NCBI RefSeq assembly: GCF_036226505.1
Contig: NZ_CP108484.1
Location: 1,612,001 to 1,676,000, forward strand
Direction: 5' to 3'
Length of the DNA stretch: 64,000 bases
From: Kitasatospora sp. NBC_01246
GTDB lineage: Bacteria > Actinomycetota > Actinomycetes > Streptomycetales > Streptomycetaceae
The translations under genes were made by a program, and so were the position numbers. Below are positions 8,549-17,592 of the stretch, one piece after another (the stretch's first letter is position 1; every line of letters begins with the position of its first letter). The notes under the pieces were generated by a model. That model worked only from the letters and a program-made list of their open reading frames with translations. It ran no database searches and was not told the DNA's origin.

Positions 8549-9580
8549 ATGGGTACGACGGCTGCAGTGGTGGTCTACGGCGCGACGGGGCACACCGGTC
8601 GCTTCATGGTGGCCGAGTTGCGACGGCGTGGCTTCGCCCCCGTCCTCTCCGGCCGCAACGCGGCCCAGTTGGAGGCGCTGGCGGCCGAGTGGCCCGGTAC
8701 CGGGGTCCGGCCGGCCACCGTGGACGACCCGGCCTCGCTGGACCGCGCCCTCGCCGGGGCGGCGGCGGTCGTCAACTGCGCCGGACCGTTCGCGGTGACC
8801 GGCGGCCCGGTCGTCGAGGCCGCGATCCGCGCGGGGATCCCCTACGTCGACGTCGCGGCGGAGATCGAGGCGAACGCCGCGACCTTCGCCGACCACGCGG
8901 ACGCCGCCCGGGCGGCCGGCACCCCGGTCGTCCCGGCGATGGCCTTCTACGGCGGCCTGGGCGACCTGCTGGTCACCGCCGCGATGGGCGAGTGGACCTC
9001 GGCGGACCTCGTGCACGTCGCGTACGGGCTGGACAGCTGGCACCCCACGCCGGGCACCCGGGAGGCCGGCCGGGTGTCCCACGAGCGCCGCGCGGGCCGC
9101 CGGGTGAGGTTCGCGGACGGCGCGCTGCGGTACCACGACGACGCGCCGTCCGAGCAGCAGTGGACGTTCCCCGCGCCGCTGGGTACCCGCGCGGTGCTCG
9201 GGGAGTTCACCATGGCCGACGTCGTCACGGTACCCAGCCACCTGGCCGTGCCGGAGGTCCGCACCTACATGACCGTCGAGGCCGCGGGTGACCTCGCCGG
9301 CCCGGACACCCCGGCCCCGGAGGCGGTCGACGACCTGGGCCGGTCGGACCAGAGCTTCGTCGTCGACGTCCTGATCGAGTCCGGCGGGGTCGGGCGCCGG
9401 GCCACCGCGCGCGGCCGGGACATCTACGCGATCACCGCCCCGCTGGCGGTGGAGGCCGTCGAGCGCCTGCTGACCGGCCGGGGCCGCACCACCGGGGTCG
9501 CCTCGGCCGGCGCGATGTTCGACGCGGCGGACTTCCTGCGGGCGCTGGGCCCGCACCTCTCGGTCGAGCTCCCGCACTGA
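8549..9580 (+). CDS. saccharopine dehydrogenase-like NAD(P)-binding oxidoreductase
   Basis: 343 residues, ATG after GGGGA. The N-terminus VVVYGATGHTGRFMVAELRR is a Rossmann dinucleotide fold with GATGHTG, followed by VLSGRN and VVNCAGPF, the pattern of saccharopine-dehydrogenase-like reductases and trans-acting enoyl reductases. The C-terminal half (from about 150) is the substrate domain and has no catalytic signature I can read. It is transcribed away from the GlxA-type regulator with a 100-base gap, so the regulator may control it. The substrate is unknown. Confidence 0.85.
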   Translation: MGTTAAVVVYGATGHTGRFMVAELRRRGFAPVLSGRNAAQLEALAAEWPGTGVRPATVDDPASLDRALAGAAAVVNCAGPFAVTGGPVVEAAIRAGIPYVDVAAEIEANAATFADHADAARAAGTPVVPAMAFYGGLGDLLVTAAMGEWTSADLVHVAYGLDSWHPTPGTREAGRVSHERRAGRRVRFADGALRYHDDAPSEQQWTFPAPLGTRAVLGEFTMADVVTVPSHLAVPEVRTYMTVEAAGDLAGPDTPAPEAVDDLGRSDQSFVVDVLIESGGVGRRATARGRDIYAITAPLAVEAVERLLTGRGRTTGVASAGAMFDAADFLRALGPHLSVELPH

Positions 9581-9591
9581 CGCCGCTCGGC

Positions 9592-9644
9592 CGTCCCCCG
9601 CTACCCGCTACGCCTCACCGGCGCGCAGCGGGTAGCGGGGGACG
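9592..9644. terminator. bidirectional terminator overlapping a coding end
   Basis: A perfect 18-bp inverted repeat (9592-9609 and 9627-9644) with a 17-base loop sits between two convergent genes. The right arm is inside the last codons of the SnoaL-like gene, whose TAG (9608-9610) falls at the base of the left arm. It can terminate transcription in both directions. Confidence 0.7.
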
Positions 9645-10015
9645 GAGCGGCGGTGGGCGATCCGCCAGCCGTCCCCGGTGCGGACGTAGACGTCGAACCA
9701 GTCCCCGTTGTGGACCGTCCCGTCGAGCTGGATCGCCAGGTAGCGGCTGTGGCCCCGGACGGTGCCGTCCGGCTCGACGGTGAGCACGCTGTCCAGGGTG
9801 TGCTGGTCGGGGGACCGGCTGCCGAGGTCGCGGCTGAACACCCGGATCTTCTCCAGTCCGCTGAACACCGCTCCGGTGCGGGCGAGTTCGAGCACTCCGT
9901 CGGCGGTGAAGACCTCACCCAGCGCCCTGGTGTCGGCGTTGTCGAAGGCGTGCGGGAAGCGGGCGAGCAGCTGGCGGATCTGCTCGGCGTCGGTCGGGGA
10001 CAGGTCGGCGGCCAT
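9608..10015 (-). CDS. SnoaL-like / NTF2-fold protein
   Basis: 135 residues from ATG 10015, which is preceded by GAGGAG at the right distance; an open stretch upstream was not used. The order of elements fits the NTF2/SnoaL-like cone fold: LLARFPHAFDNADTRALGEV, FTADGVLELA, RGHSRYLAIQLDG, NGDWFDVYVRTGDGWRI and AHRRSVPRYP. Members include hydratases, isomerases and polyketide cyclases as well as non-enzymatic proteins; nothing here fixes the chemistry. The 3' end overlaps a terminator stem. Confidence 0.8.
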   Translation of the reverse strand: MAADLSPTDAEQIRQLLARFPHAFDNADTRALGEVFTADGVLELARTGAVFSGLEKIRVFSRDLGSRSPDQHTLDSVLTVEPDGTVRGHSRYLAIQLDGTVHNGDWFDVYVRTGDGWRIAHRRSVPRYPLRAGEA

Positions 10016-10329
10016 GCGGTCTCCTCGGCAGGGAAGTCGGGGCGGGGGTCCGGCACCCGGACCTCGACCGCACCGGTGACCTGACGTCGCGTCAGCGGAG
10101 TGCACCCCGGTGACGGGGCTGCCGGCCGGGGCCCGCGGCCGACGTTCTCCGCCGCCCGATTCTAGGAACGCCGGGACGATCTCTCAACGGCCGGGCCGGG
10201 GATTCGGCGGCCTCGGAGCATTCCGAAAACCGCACGTCACAGGAGCGAAACACGGCCGCCACACTGACCCGTGGAACGCCGCTGCGACCCGCCTGCCGGC
10301 CGACCCGCCCGGCGCCGGGCGCACCGGCC
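10016..10329. other. intergenic region with a small palindrome
   Basis: 314 bases between two minus-strand genes. It holds the 15-base inverted repeat CTGACGTCGCGTCAG at 10081-10095, 66 bases upstream of the SnoaL-like start, a plausible repressor site. The rest shows no open frame with a ribosome site. Confidence 0.45.
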
Positions 10330-10794
10330 TCAGCAGGCGCAGGAGATCCCGGAGCGCGGGGCGGTCAGGTCGTCCACCGGCCGCTGCTCGCTGCCGTGGT
10401 CGGTGTCGTAGGCGAAGCCCTCGCGGGCCCAGTACTCGAAGCCGCCGAGCATCTCCTTGACCGGGTGGCCGAGCCGGGCGAACGCGAGGGCCGCCCGGGT
10501 GGCGCCGTTGCAGCCCGGACCCCAGCAGTAGGTGACGACCGTGGCCGAGGGGTCGATCAGCAGCGGCGCGAGTTCGGCGATCCGGGCGGTGGGGATGTGC
10601 ACCGCGCCGGGGATCCGGCCCTGTGCCCAGGCCACCTCGCCGCGGGAGTCGACCACCACCACACCGGGCACGCCGGCGGTCAGGTCGGCGTGCACGTCCG
10701 AGACGTCGGCCTCGAAGGAGAGCCGGCCGAGGAAGTGCGCGGCGGCGACGGCCGGGTCGGCGGCGGGGACGGTGAGAACGGCGCTGGCGGTCAT
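10330..10794 (-). CDS. rhodanese-like domain protein
   Basis: 154 residues from ATG 10794, preceded by GAGGAG. A single rhodanese domain is present: VVVVDSRGEVAWAQGRIPGA (CH2A-like), AVHIP, and the active loop YCWGPGCNGATRAA, in which the first Cys is the persulfide-carrying residue. VKEMLGGFEYWAREGF is the typical C-terminal end of the domain. A second Cys lies four residues after the first in the loop and the protein ends in CAC, which is unusual and could form a disulfide or bind metal. Role: sulfur transfer or redox sensing; not specified further. Confidence 0.9.
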   Translation of the reverse strand: MTASAVLTVPAADPAVAAAHFLGRLSFEADVSDVHADLTAGVPGVVVVDSRGEVAWAQGRIPGAVHIPTARIAELAPLLIDPSATVVTYCWGPGCNGATRAALAFARLGHPVKEMLGGFEYWAREGFAYDTDHGSEQRPVDDLTAPRSGISCAC

Positions 10795-10898
10795 CGGGGT
10801 GCTCCTCGCACTCGTACCGGGGTCCGCCCTGTTCGGCGGTGGTCCGATCCTCGCCCGGCGGGGCCGGCGCCCACGAGCGGCGTGATCGCCCGCCTTCG

Positions 10899-12314
10899 TC
10901 AAGATACCGCCAGCCCGTGGGCGCCCAGCCGGATGCGCAGCCCGCGCAGTTCGTGGCGGGCGAGGGCGGGCAGCGCGGTCGCCTCGTCCAGGACCGGGGC
11001 GAGCAGCTCCACGGCGGTCCGCGGGTCATGGGCACACAGGTGGCAGTCGGCCATCCGGATGGTGAACAGCAGCCGGGTGGAGGGCAGTTGGTCCGGGGCG
11101 AGCAGCCGCAGCGCGGTGTCGGCGGCGTCCACGGCGCGCAGTGCCAGCCGGTGGTCCCCGACGGCGGCGGAGGCGTCGCGCAGTGCGGCGGCGGCGGCCG
11201 ACTCGACCCGCAGCCGCATCGAGGCGATGGAGAGCCAGGGCGCGTCGGTCTCGTCGTGCTCGCCGATGTGGTCGAGGTGCAGCCGGGCGCGGCCGATGTG
11301 CCGGACGGTCGCGCGGACGTCCCCCGCCAGGGCGTGCGCCCGCGCCTGGCCGATCTGGGACATCGCGCCGGCCCAGTGCCGGCCGGGCGCGGCCCGGGCG
11401 ATCTCGCGGGCGTAGCCGAGCGCGGCGGCCGGGTCGCCGTCGAGCCGGGCGAGGGTGCTCATGTCGCTCAACGCGGCGACCTGGGTGGCCGGGTCGTCGG
11501 CCAGTTCGGACCAGGTGAGCGCGCGGTCGAAGCAGGCCATCGCGGTGGCGTTGCGGCCGTGCTGCATCCGCAGTCCACCGGCCGCGTGCGCGTACTCGGC
11601 GGCGAGCCGGGCGAGCGCCTGGCGGGCCCGGGCGTCGGTGGTGCCGCCGAGCCGGCGCAGGATCGCCCGCAGGGTCTCCTCGACGGCGGCCGTGCCGGGC
11701 CCGGCGGGCGCCTCACCGGCGCGCAGGTGGGCGGCGAGCAGGCCGGTGAGGGCGTGTGCGGTGTCGGCGTCCAGCGGCGGCGCGGTGTCCGGGGCGGCGG
11801 CGCAGAACGCGGCGTGCAGGGCGGCGAGTTCGGCGGCCTCGGGGACGGCGCAGCCGGCCGCGCCGTGCAGCGGGCAGAGCAGCCCGTAGTCGGGGAGCCG
11901 GCGGGGCGGGCCGCCGGCCGCGAGCGGCGGCAGCGGCGAGGGCGGGGCGGCGGGGCCGCCGGGCAGTGGCGGGCGGGCCCAGCCGGCCGGTCCGGGCGGG
12001 GCTGGCGGGGCGGCCGGGGCGGGCCGGTCCCACTCCCCCGCGTCCCCCTCCTCGGCCCGCAGGCAGGCGGTGCGCAGTTCGCCGCCGGCGCCGAGCAGAC
12101 CGTCCAGCCGCTCGGCGATCCGCGGGGTGGTCCGGCGGGCGCCGTGTTCGAGCTTGCTGACGGCGGTGTGGTCGTAGCCGATCTCGGCGCCGAGCTGGGC
12201 CTGGGTGAGGCCGGCCCGGCGGCGCCAGTGCCGCAGCCGGGCGCCGAAGGCGCGCCAGAGCGGGTCGGCCGGCGGCGGACCGACGGACGGTACGTCGGTG
12301 TGGCTCCGGGGCAC
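10899..12314 (-). CDS. XRE-family helix-turn-helix regulator with helical C-terminal domain
   Basis: 471 residues from GTG 12314 (GGGAGGG upstream); a longer open frame exists but has no ribosome site. The HTH is at residues 20-80: GLTQAQLGAEIGYDHTAVSK then LEHGARRTTPRIAERLDGLL. After a Pro-rich linker, residues 180-470 are a series of Ala/Leu helices resembling TPR-type repeats. This is a widespread Streptomyces regulator architecture, some of which respond to peptides or work with small DUF397-type partners; no such partner is adjacent. It is divergent from the large secreted protease, 308 bases away, and is a candidate regulator of it. Confidence 0.85.
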   Translation of the reverse strand: MPRSHTDVPSVGPPPADPLWRAFGARLRHWRRRAGLTQAQLGAEIGYDHTAVSKLEHGARRTTPRIAERLDGLLGAGGELRTACLRAEEGDAGEWDRPAPAAPPAPPGPAGWARPPLPGGPAAPPSPLPPLAAGGPPRRLPDYGLLCPLHGAAGCAVPEAAELAALHAAFCAAAPDTAPPLDADTAHALTGLLAAHLRAGEAPAGPGTAAVEETLRAILRRLGGTTDARARQALARLAAEYAHAAGGLRMQHGRNATAMACFDRALTWSELADDPATQVAALSDMSTLARLDGDPAAALGYAREIARAAPGRHWAGAMSQIGQARAHALAGDVRATVRHIGRARLHLDHIGEHDETDAPWLSIASMRLRVESAAAAALRDASAAVGDHRLALRAVDAADTALRLLAPDQLPSTRLLFTIRMADCHLCAHDPRTAVELLAPVLDEATALPALARHELRGLRIRLGAHGLAVS

Positions 12315-12622
12315 GGGGCTGCCCTCCCGAGTCGGTTCCGGTCCTTCCGATGGACAGGACGGTACTGGACCGGGCGGGCTCCGTACATGAGGTGGTCTCA
12401 ACCTCTTGGTCTCAACCTCTTCACAAAACCCGCAGCTTGACAGAACTTGCCAACTGCACGGAAGCCATGCCGCAGCCGTTGACCGGGGCATGACGGCATG
12501 TGAGTGTTCCGGCACCCGAGCGCGGACGCCCGCAACGGCCGTCCCCCGATGCGGCCCCGCGGTGAGCGCCAGACAGGCACGTCGTCCGCGGTCGAGCACC
12601 CCCACGTTCGAGGAGCCTCGGA
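12315..12622. other. divergent regulatory region between XRE gene and protease gene
   Basis: The region contains a perfect 14-bp tandem repeat at 12394-12421 (unit GGTCTCAACCTCTT), then TTGACA at 12437-12442, which fits a -35 on the plus strand although no good -10 follows at 16-18 bases. No convincing gene is present. The repeat is a candidate binding site for the adjacent XRE regulator or another factor. Confidence 0.5.
12394..12421. repeat. 14-bp perfect tandem repeat
   Basis: Two head-to-tail copies of GGTCTCAACCTCTT, 12394-12407 and 12408-12421, 202 bases upstream of the protease start and 80 bases upstream of the XRE start. Confidence 0.8.
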
Positions 12623-15600
12623 ATGAAACGCAGATTACTGACGGCGGGAACCACCCTGACCGTCCTGGCCGGCATGCTGACCGCCACCGCGGTCGGACAG
12701 GCCGCCGCCCAGCCCGGCCCGGCCGTCAGCGCGCCGCCGAGCGCCCTGGCCGCCGCCGTCTCCGCCGCCGACCAGGCGGCCGCGGCGGGCCTGGACGCCC
12801 TGGCCAAGGGCCCGGGCGAGACCTACGAGCGCCAGTCCGTCACCCCGTGGCTCGGCGGCCTCTACTCCGTGGCCTACGAGCGCACCTACCAGGGCCTGCC
12901 GGTGGTCGGCGGCGACGCCGTCGTCATAGCCGACGGCCAGGGCAGGGTCCGCGGCCTCCAGTCCGCCGCCACCGGTCCGGTCGGCGGCCCGACCAAGGCC
13001 GCGATCAGCGCCGCCCAGGCGGAGAAGACCGCGCGCACCCGGCTGGCCGCCGTCGACGGCGTCGACACCCGCCGCCTGGTGGTCAAGGTGCAGGACGGCA
13101 CCGGGCGGCTCGCCTGGGAGACCGTGCTCACCGGCCGGACCGGCGCGGCCCCGAGCCGGCTGCACGTCTTCGTCGACGCCCGCACCGGCGAGGTGATCGA
13201 CAGCTACGACGACGTCAAGGCCGGTACCGCGAACAGCAAGTGGAACGGCCCGGCCCCGGTCACCATCAACACCACCGCCTCGGGCGGCACCTACTCGCTG
13301 CGCGACCCGAGCCGGTCCGGGCTGAGCTGTGCGGACTACAGCTCCGGCCAGGTGTTCTCCAAGTCCAGCGACTCCTGGGGCACCGGCAACCCGACCAGCA
13401 AGGAGACCGGCTGCGCCGACGTGATGTTCGCGGCGCAGAAGGAGTGGGACATGCTCCGCGACTGGCTGGGCCGCAACGGCCACAACGGCAACGGCGGCAG
13501 CTGGCCGGTCAAGGTGGGCCTGAACGACGTCAACGCCTACTGGGACGGCTCCTCCGTCTCGATCGGCCACAACAACGCCAACGAGTGGATCGCCTCCATC
13601 GACGTGGTCGGCCACGAGTTCGGCCACGGCATCGACCAGTACACGCCGGGCGGCGCCAACAACGAGAACGGCCTCGGCGAGGGCACCGGCGACATCTTCG
13701 GCGCGCTGACCGAGGCGTACGCCAACGAGCCGTCCCCCTACGACAACCCGGACTACACCGTCGGCGAGATGATCAACCTGGTCGGCAGCGGGCCGATCCG
13801 CAACATGTACAACCCCTCGCTGGTGGGCAACAACCCCAACTGCTACTCCTCCTCGATCCCGAGCACCGAGGTGCACGCGGCGGCGGGCCCGCTGAACCAC
13901 TGGTTCTACCTGCTCTCCGAGGGCTCCAACCCGGGCGGCGGCAAGCCCACCAGCCCGACCTGCAACAACTCCTCGGTGACCGGCGTCGGCATCAAGGACG
14001 CCGGGCGGATCTTCTACGGCGGCATGCTGCTCAAGACCAGCGGCATGACCTACAAGAAGTACCGGGTCACCACGCTCACCGCGGCCAAGAGCCTCGACCC
14101 CGGCTGCGGCCTGTTCACCCGCACCAAGGCGGCCTGGGACGCGATCAGCGTCCCCGCCCAGAGCGGTGAGCCCACCTGCACGCCGTCCGGCACCAACGAC
14201 TACTCCCTGCTGGTCAACCCGACCGCCGGCTCCGTGCAGCCCGGCGCCACCACCAGCGCCACGGTGAGCACCGCGGTCACCTCGGGCACCGCCCAGGCCG
14301 TCAACCTGGCCGTCTCCGGCGCCCCGGCCGGCGTCACCGCCTCGGTCAGCCCGTCCTCCGTGCAGGCCGGCTCCTCCGCGACGCTGAACGTCTCGGCCTC
14401 CTCCTCGGCCACCCCCGGCACCTACGTGCTCACGGTGACCGGCACCGGTTCCGCCACCCACAGCGCGCAGTACACGCTGACGGTCGGCAACGGGAACCCC
14501 AACCCCGGCGTGCCCGACGTCAGCGTCGCCAACGTCCAGGCGCACCTCGCCCAGCTGAACACCATCGCCTCGCAGAACGGCGGCAACCGCCGGGCCGGCT
14601 CGGCCGGCCACAGCCAGTCGCTCGCCTACATCAAGGGCAAGCTGCAGGCCGCCGGCTACACCGTCAGCGAGCAGACCTGCACCTCCTGCACCTACAGCTC
14701 CAACAACCTGATCGCGGACTGGCCGGGCGGCCCGGCCGACCAGGTGACCATGTTCGGCGCCCACCTCGACAGCGTCGCCGTCGGCCCGGGCATCAACGAC
14801 AACGGCTCCGGCTCCGCCGTCCTGCTGGAGAACGCGCTGACCCTCGCCCAGCAGAACCCCACCCTGACCCGGCACGTCCGGTTCGCCTGGTGGACGGGTG
14901 AGGAGCAGGGCCTGCAGGGCTCGCAGCACTACGTCAACCAGCTGGGCTCCACCCAGCGCAGCGCCATCAAGGGCTACTACAACTTCGACATGGTCGGCTC
15001 GCCCAACGCCGGCTACTTCATCAACAACATCGGCTCCGCCACCTCCGCCCCGATGAAGGCCTACTGGGACTCCCTGGGCATCCAGCCCGAGGAGAACGTC
15101 GAGGGCCAGGGCCGCTCCGACGACTACTCCTTCCAGCAGGGCGGCATCCCCACCTCCGGCTACGCGGCCGGCGCCAGCGCCGTCAAGACCGCGGCCCAGG
15201 CGACCAAGTGGGGCGGCACCGCCAACCGGGCGTACGACTCCTGCTACCACCAGGCGTGCGACACCACCAGCAACATCAACGCCACCGCCCTGGACCGCAG
15301 CGCCGACGGCGTCGCGTACACCCTGTGGAAGACCTCGGTCGGCACCGGGCCCATCCCGACCAACGACTTCTCGGTCGCGGTGAACCCGACCACCGGCAAC
15401 GCCCTCCCGGGCGGGAGCACCAGCGCCACGGTCTCCACCGCCACCACCTCCGGCTCCGCCCAGACGGTGAACCTCACCGCCTCGGGCGCGCCCAGCGGGG
15501 TCACCGTGTCGGTCAGCCCGTCCTCGGTGCAGTCCGGCTCCTCCGCGACGCTGAACGTCTCGGTCGGCTCCGGCGTCCAGGCCGGCACCTACACCATCAC

Positions 15601-15817
15601 GGTGACCGGTACCGGCTCGGCCACCCACAGCACCACGTACTCGCTGGTGGTCGGCACCGACCCGGGCAACCCGGGCGGCACCTGGACGCCGGGCACCACC
15701 TACAGCGCGGGTGACGTGGTCACCTGGAACGGTGTCAGCTACCGCTGCATCCAGGGCCACACCGCCCAGGTCGGCTGGGAGCCCAACATCGTCCCGGCCC
15801 TCTGGCAGCAGATCTGA
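12623..15817 (+). CDS. secreted M4 metalloprotease - M28 aminopeptidase - chitin-binding fusion
   Basis: 1064 residues, ATG after GAGGAG. A Sec signal ([20 protein letters not shown] then ATAVGQAAA) and an FTP/PepSY-like propeptide (about 40-200) precede an M4 thermolysin-like domain with H331EFGH335 and Glu353 as zinc ligands. A BACON/Ig-like repeat (about 530-625) leads to an M28 peptidase domain (about 635-910) with GAHLDS (His714, Asp716), NDNGSG and the EE pair at 760-761. A second near-identical Ig-like repeat and a C-terminal CBM5/12-like domain ([10 protein letters not shown]...LW) follow. It should act outside the cell as a combined endo- and aminopeptidase anchored to chitin or wall. 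Codon 5 is TTA, so translation may need bldA tRNA. Confidence 0.92.
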   Translation: MKRRLLTAGTTLTVLAGMLTATAVGQAAAQPGPAVSAPPSALAAAVSAADQAAAAGLDALAKGPGETYERQSVTPWLGGLYSVAYERTYQGLPVVGGDAVVIADGQGRVRGLQSAATGPVGGPTKAAISAAQAEKTARTRLAAVDGVDTRRLVVKVQDGTGRLAWETVLTGRTGAAPSRLHVFVDARTGEVIDSYDDVKAGTANSKWNGPAPVTINTTASGGTYSLRDPSRSGLSCADYSSGQVFSKSSDSWGTGNPTSKETGCADVMFAAQKEWDMLRDWLGRNGHNGNGGSWPVKVGLNDVNAYWDGSSVSIGHNNANEWIASIDVVGHEFGHGIDQYTPGGANNENGLGEGTGDIFGALTEAYANEPSPYDNPDYTVGEMINLVGSGPIRNMYNPSLVGNNPNCYSSSIPSTEVHAAAGPLNHWFYLLSEGSNPGGGKPTSPTCNNSSVTGVGIKDAGRIFYGGMLLKTSGMTYKKYRVTTLTAAKSLDPGCGLFTRTKAAWDAISVPAQSGEPTCTPSGTNDYSLLVNPTAGSVQPGATTSATVSTAVTSGTAQAVNLAVSGAPAGVTASVSPSSVQAGSSATLNVSASSSATPGTYVLTVTGTGSATHSAQYTLTVGNGNPNPGVPDVSVANVQAHLAQLNTIASQNGGNRRAGSAGHSQSLAYIKGKLQAAGYTVSEQTCTSCTYSSNNLIADWPGGPADQVTMFGAHLDSVAVGPGINDNGSGSAVLLENALTLAQQNPTLTRHVRFAWWTGEEQGLQGSQHYVNQLGSTQRSAIKGYYNFDMVGSPNAGYFINNIGSATSAPMKAYWDSLGIQPEENVEGQGRSDDYSFQQGGIPTSGYAAGASAVKTAAQATKWGGTANRAYDSCYHQACDTTSNINATALDRSADGVAYTLWKTSVGTGPIPTNDFSVAVNPTTGNALPGGSTSATVSTATTSGSAQTVNLTASGAPSGVTVSVSPSSVQSGSSATLNVSVGSGVQAGTYTITVTGTGSATHSTTYSLVVGTDPGNPGGTWTPGTTYSAGDVVTWNGVSYRCIQGHTAQVGWEPNIVPALWQQI
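12635..12637 (+). promoter_or_regulatory. TTA codon (Leu5) in the protease gene
   Basis: The in-frame sequence ATG AAA CGC AGA TTA CTG places a TTA leucine codon at codon 5, next to the rare AGA. In Streptomyces TTA is read only by the bldA tRNA, so such genes are tied to development. Confidence 0.85.
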
Positions 15818-15841
15818 CCTGATCCGGAGGCCGTCGGGCCG

Positions 15842-15885
15842 GGCCGGGCCGCGGTTCGTCGAGGGGGACGAACCGCGGCCCGGCC
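15842..15885 (+). terminator. intrinsic terminator after the fusion protease
   Basis: A perfect 19-bp GC-rich stem (15842-15860 with 15867-15885) and a 6-base loop, 25 bases after the stop codon. Confidence 0.85.
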
Positions 15886-16061
15886 GTCTGTTCGGCGGGG
15901 GTCACCGGGCGCACGACGGGGTGCGGCCCCGGTCGGCACCCGATCCGGTCGGCACTGCCGTCCGGGCGGATCGGAACCCCGCCGTCGTTGCGGGCCCCGG
16001 CGGTGCGGCCGGGGCCCGCAACACGTACGCCCGGCGGCAGGGCGGCGCACGGCGACCGTGC

Positions 16062-16078
16062 GCTGACGTACAGTCAGC
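16062..16078. promoter_or_regulatory. inverted repeat upstream of the P450 gene
   Basis: GCTGACGTACAGTCAGC has perfect 6-base arms around five bases, 54 bases upstream of the P450 start. The form is typical of TetR-type operators. The rest of 15886-16131 shows nothing else I can name. Confidence 0.45.
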
Positions 16079-16131
16079 CCGGGGCCCGTGCCCCGCCCAG
16101 CAGTCGACCGTGCCGGCAGAGGAGAAGCGCC

Positions 16132-17448
16132 GTGGCCACCGAAGCCCACCCCGTCCCCGTCCCGCCGCCCGCCGACGGGGCCGCCCGGCCCGTTCCCGAA
16201 CTGCCGGCCGAGGCCGTCACCCGGTGGCGGGCCGAGGGGTCCGAGCTGGTCGAGCTGCTCGCGCTCGCCCACCGGGAGCTGGGCGGCGTCGCGGCGTTCC
16301 GGCTCGGACCGGCCCCCACCGTGCTGGTCACCGATCCGGAGGCGGTGCAGCACGTGCTCGGGCGGCACCCGGACCGCTACGTCAAGCGCTCCCACCGGGC
16401 CCGGATGCTGGCCGGCGAGGGCGTCCTGTCCGCCACCGGAGAGGCCTGGAAGCGCCAACGGCGGATGCTGCAGTCCCAGTTCACCGGACCGGGGATGCGC
16501 CGCTACGAGCGGCGGATCGCCGAGGCCGCCCGCCGCGCCGCCGACCGCTGGGCCGGGTACGCCCGCACCGGCGAGCGCTTCGACCTCGGCGAGGAGATGC
16601 GGCACTTCGCCCTCGACACCATCTGGCGCGCCCTCACCGGCCGCCCGCTGGACGACCGGACCGACCGCGAACTCGCCTCGGTGGCACGGGTGGTGGCCGC
16701 GCTGCCGACGCTGCCCGCGGACGGCGCCGACGCCCGGGACGCGGTCGCCGAGGACCTGGCCAGGATCGACGCCGTCGCGCACGCCGCGATCGACGCCGCC
16801 CGGCGCGACCCGGCGGGCGACGGCCTGCTCCGGGTGCTGGTCGAGGCCGCCGACGAACACCCCGAGTACACCGACCGGTTGATCCGCGACGAGCTGGTGA
16901 CCCTGCTGGTCGCCGGGCACGAGACCACCGCCATCACATTGACCTGGCTCTTCCTGTTGCTCGACGGCAACCCCGGGGCCCGCGCGTGGGCGCTGGCGGC
17001 CGGCCCCGAGGGCTCGGCCGGGCGGCGCGAGGCGGTGCAGGCGCTGGTCAGCGAGACCCTGCGGCTCTACCCCTCCGCCTGGATCCTGCCCCGGCACGCG
17101 GCGGAGGCCGACACCCTGGCGGGCCACCGGATCGAGGCCGGTACGGACCTGCTGGTCTGCCCCTATCTGACCCACCGGGACGCGGAGTTGTGGCCCGACC
17201 CGGAGCGCTTCGACCCGGCCCGGTTCACCTCCCCCGGCCGCAAGCCCGCCCACCTGGGCGCCTACTACCCCTTCGGGCTCGGCGCGCGCGCCTGCCTGGG
17301 CACCCAGTTCGCCGTGCGGGAGACCACCGCCCTGGTCGAACTCCTGCTGGAGCACAGCCCGCGGCTGCTCGCCGTCCCCACCGGCTCCGCGTACGGGATC
17401 ACCGTCCGGCCCGACGGGCCCGCCCCGGCCACGCTCGCGGGAGCGTGA
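16132..17448 (+). CDS. cytochrome P450
   Basis: 438 residues from GTG 16132 (AGAGGAG upstream); the open frame runs further 5' but is not conserved in character. Signature elements: I-helix AGHETT with Glu264-Thr265-Thr266 for oxygen activation, K-helix ExxR as Glu308 and Arg311 in SETLRLYP, the PERFDPARF region, and the heme loop PFGLGARACLG with Cys388 as heme thiolate. WKRQRRMLQSQFTGPGMRRY is the C-helix heme-propionate contact. The PFGLGARACLG and SETLRLYP forms are closer to CYP102/eukaryote-like P450s than to most Streptomyces CYP105/107 types. No ferredoxin is encoded nearby. A TetR-type palindrome lies upstream. Substrate unknown. Confidence 0.93.
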   Translation: MATEAHPVPVPPPADGAARPVPELPAEAVTRWRAEGSELVELLALAHRELGGVAAFRLGPAPTVLVTDPEAVQHVLGRHPDRYVKRSHRARMLAGEGVLSATGEAWKRQRRMLQSQFTGPGMRRYERRIAEAARRAADRWAGYARTGERFDLGEEMRHFALDTIWRALTGRPLDDRTDRELASVARVVAALPTLPADGADARDAVAEDLARIDAVAHAAIDAARRDPAGDGLLRVLVEAADEHPEYTDRLIRDELVTLLVAGHETTAITLTWLFLLLDGNPGARAWALAAGPEGSAGRREAVQALVSETLRLYPSAWILPRHAAEADTLAGHRIEAGTDLLVCPYLTHRDAELWPDPERFDPARFTSPGRKPAHLGAYYPFGLGARACLGTQFAVRETTALVELLLEHSPRLLAVPTGSAYGITVRPDGPAPATLAGA

Positions 17449-17500
17449 CCGGGGCGGGCCGGCCAGCGGGGGGACCGTCGGGGACGGCCGGTCGGAGACG

Positions 17501-17575
17501 GTCAGTGCAGGGCCGGTCAGTGCAGGGCCGGTCAGGGCAGGGCCGGTCAGTGCAGGGCCGGTCAGGGCGTTCAGG
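17501..17575. repeat. 15-bp tandem repeat array
   Basis: Four near-identical contiguous units of GTCAGTGCAGGGCCG (17501, 17516, 17531 with one change, 17546) and a degenerate fifth, continuing as GTCAGG-rich sequence to about 17600. It lies between two convergent genes and reaches the 3' end of the beta-helix gene. There are no spacers, so it is not a CRISPR array. Confidence 0.85.
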
Positions 17576-17592
17576 GTCAGGTCAGGGACCGG

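Noticed and set aside
12437..12465. TTGACA as a full promoter for the protease gene
   Set aside because: No acceptable -10 hexamer at 16-18 bases, so only the -35-like element was recorded.
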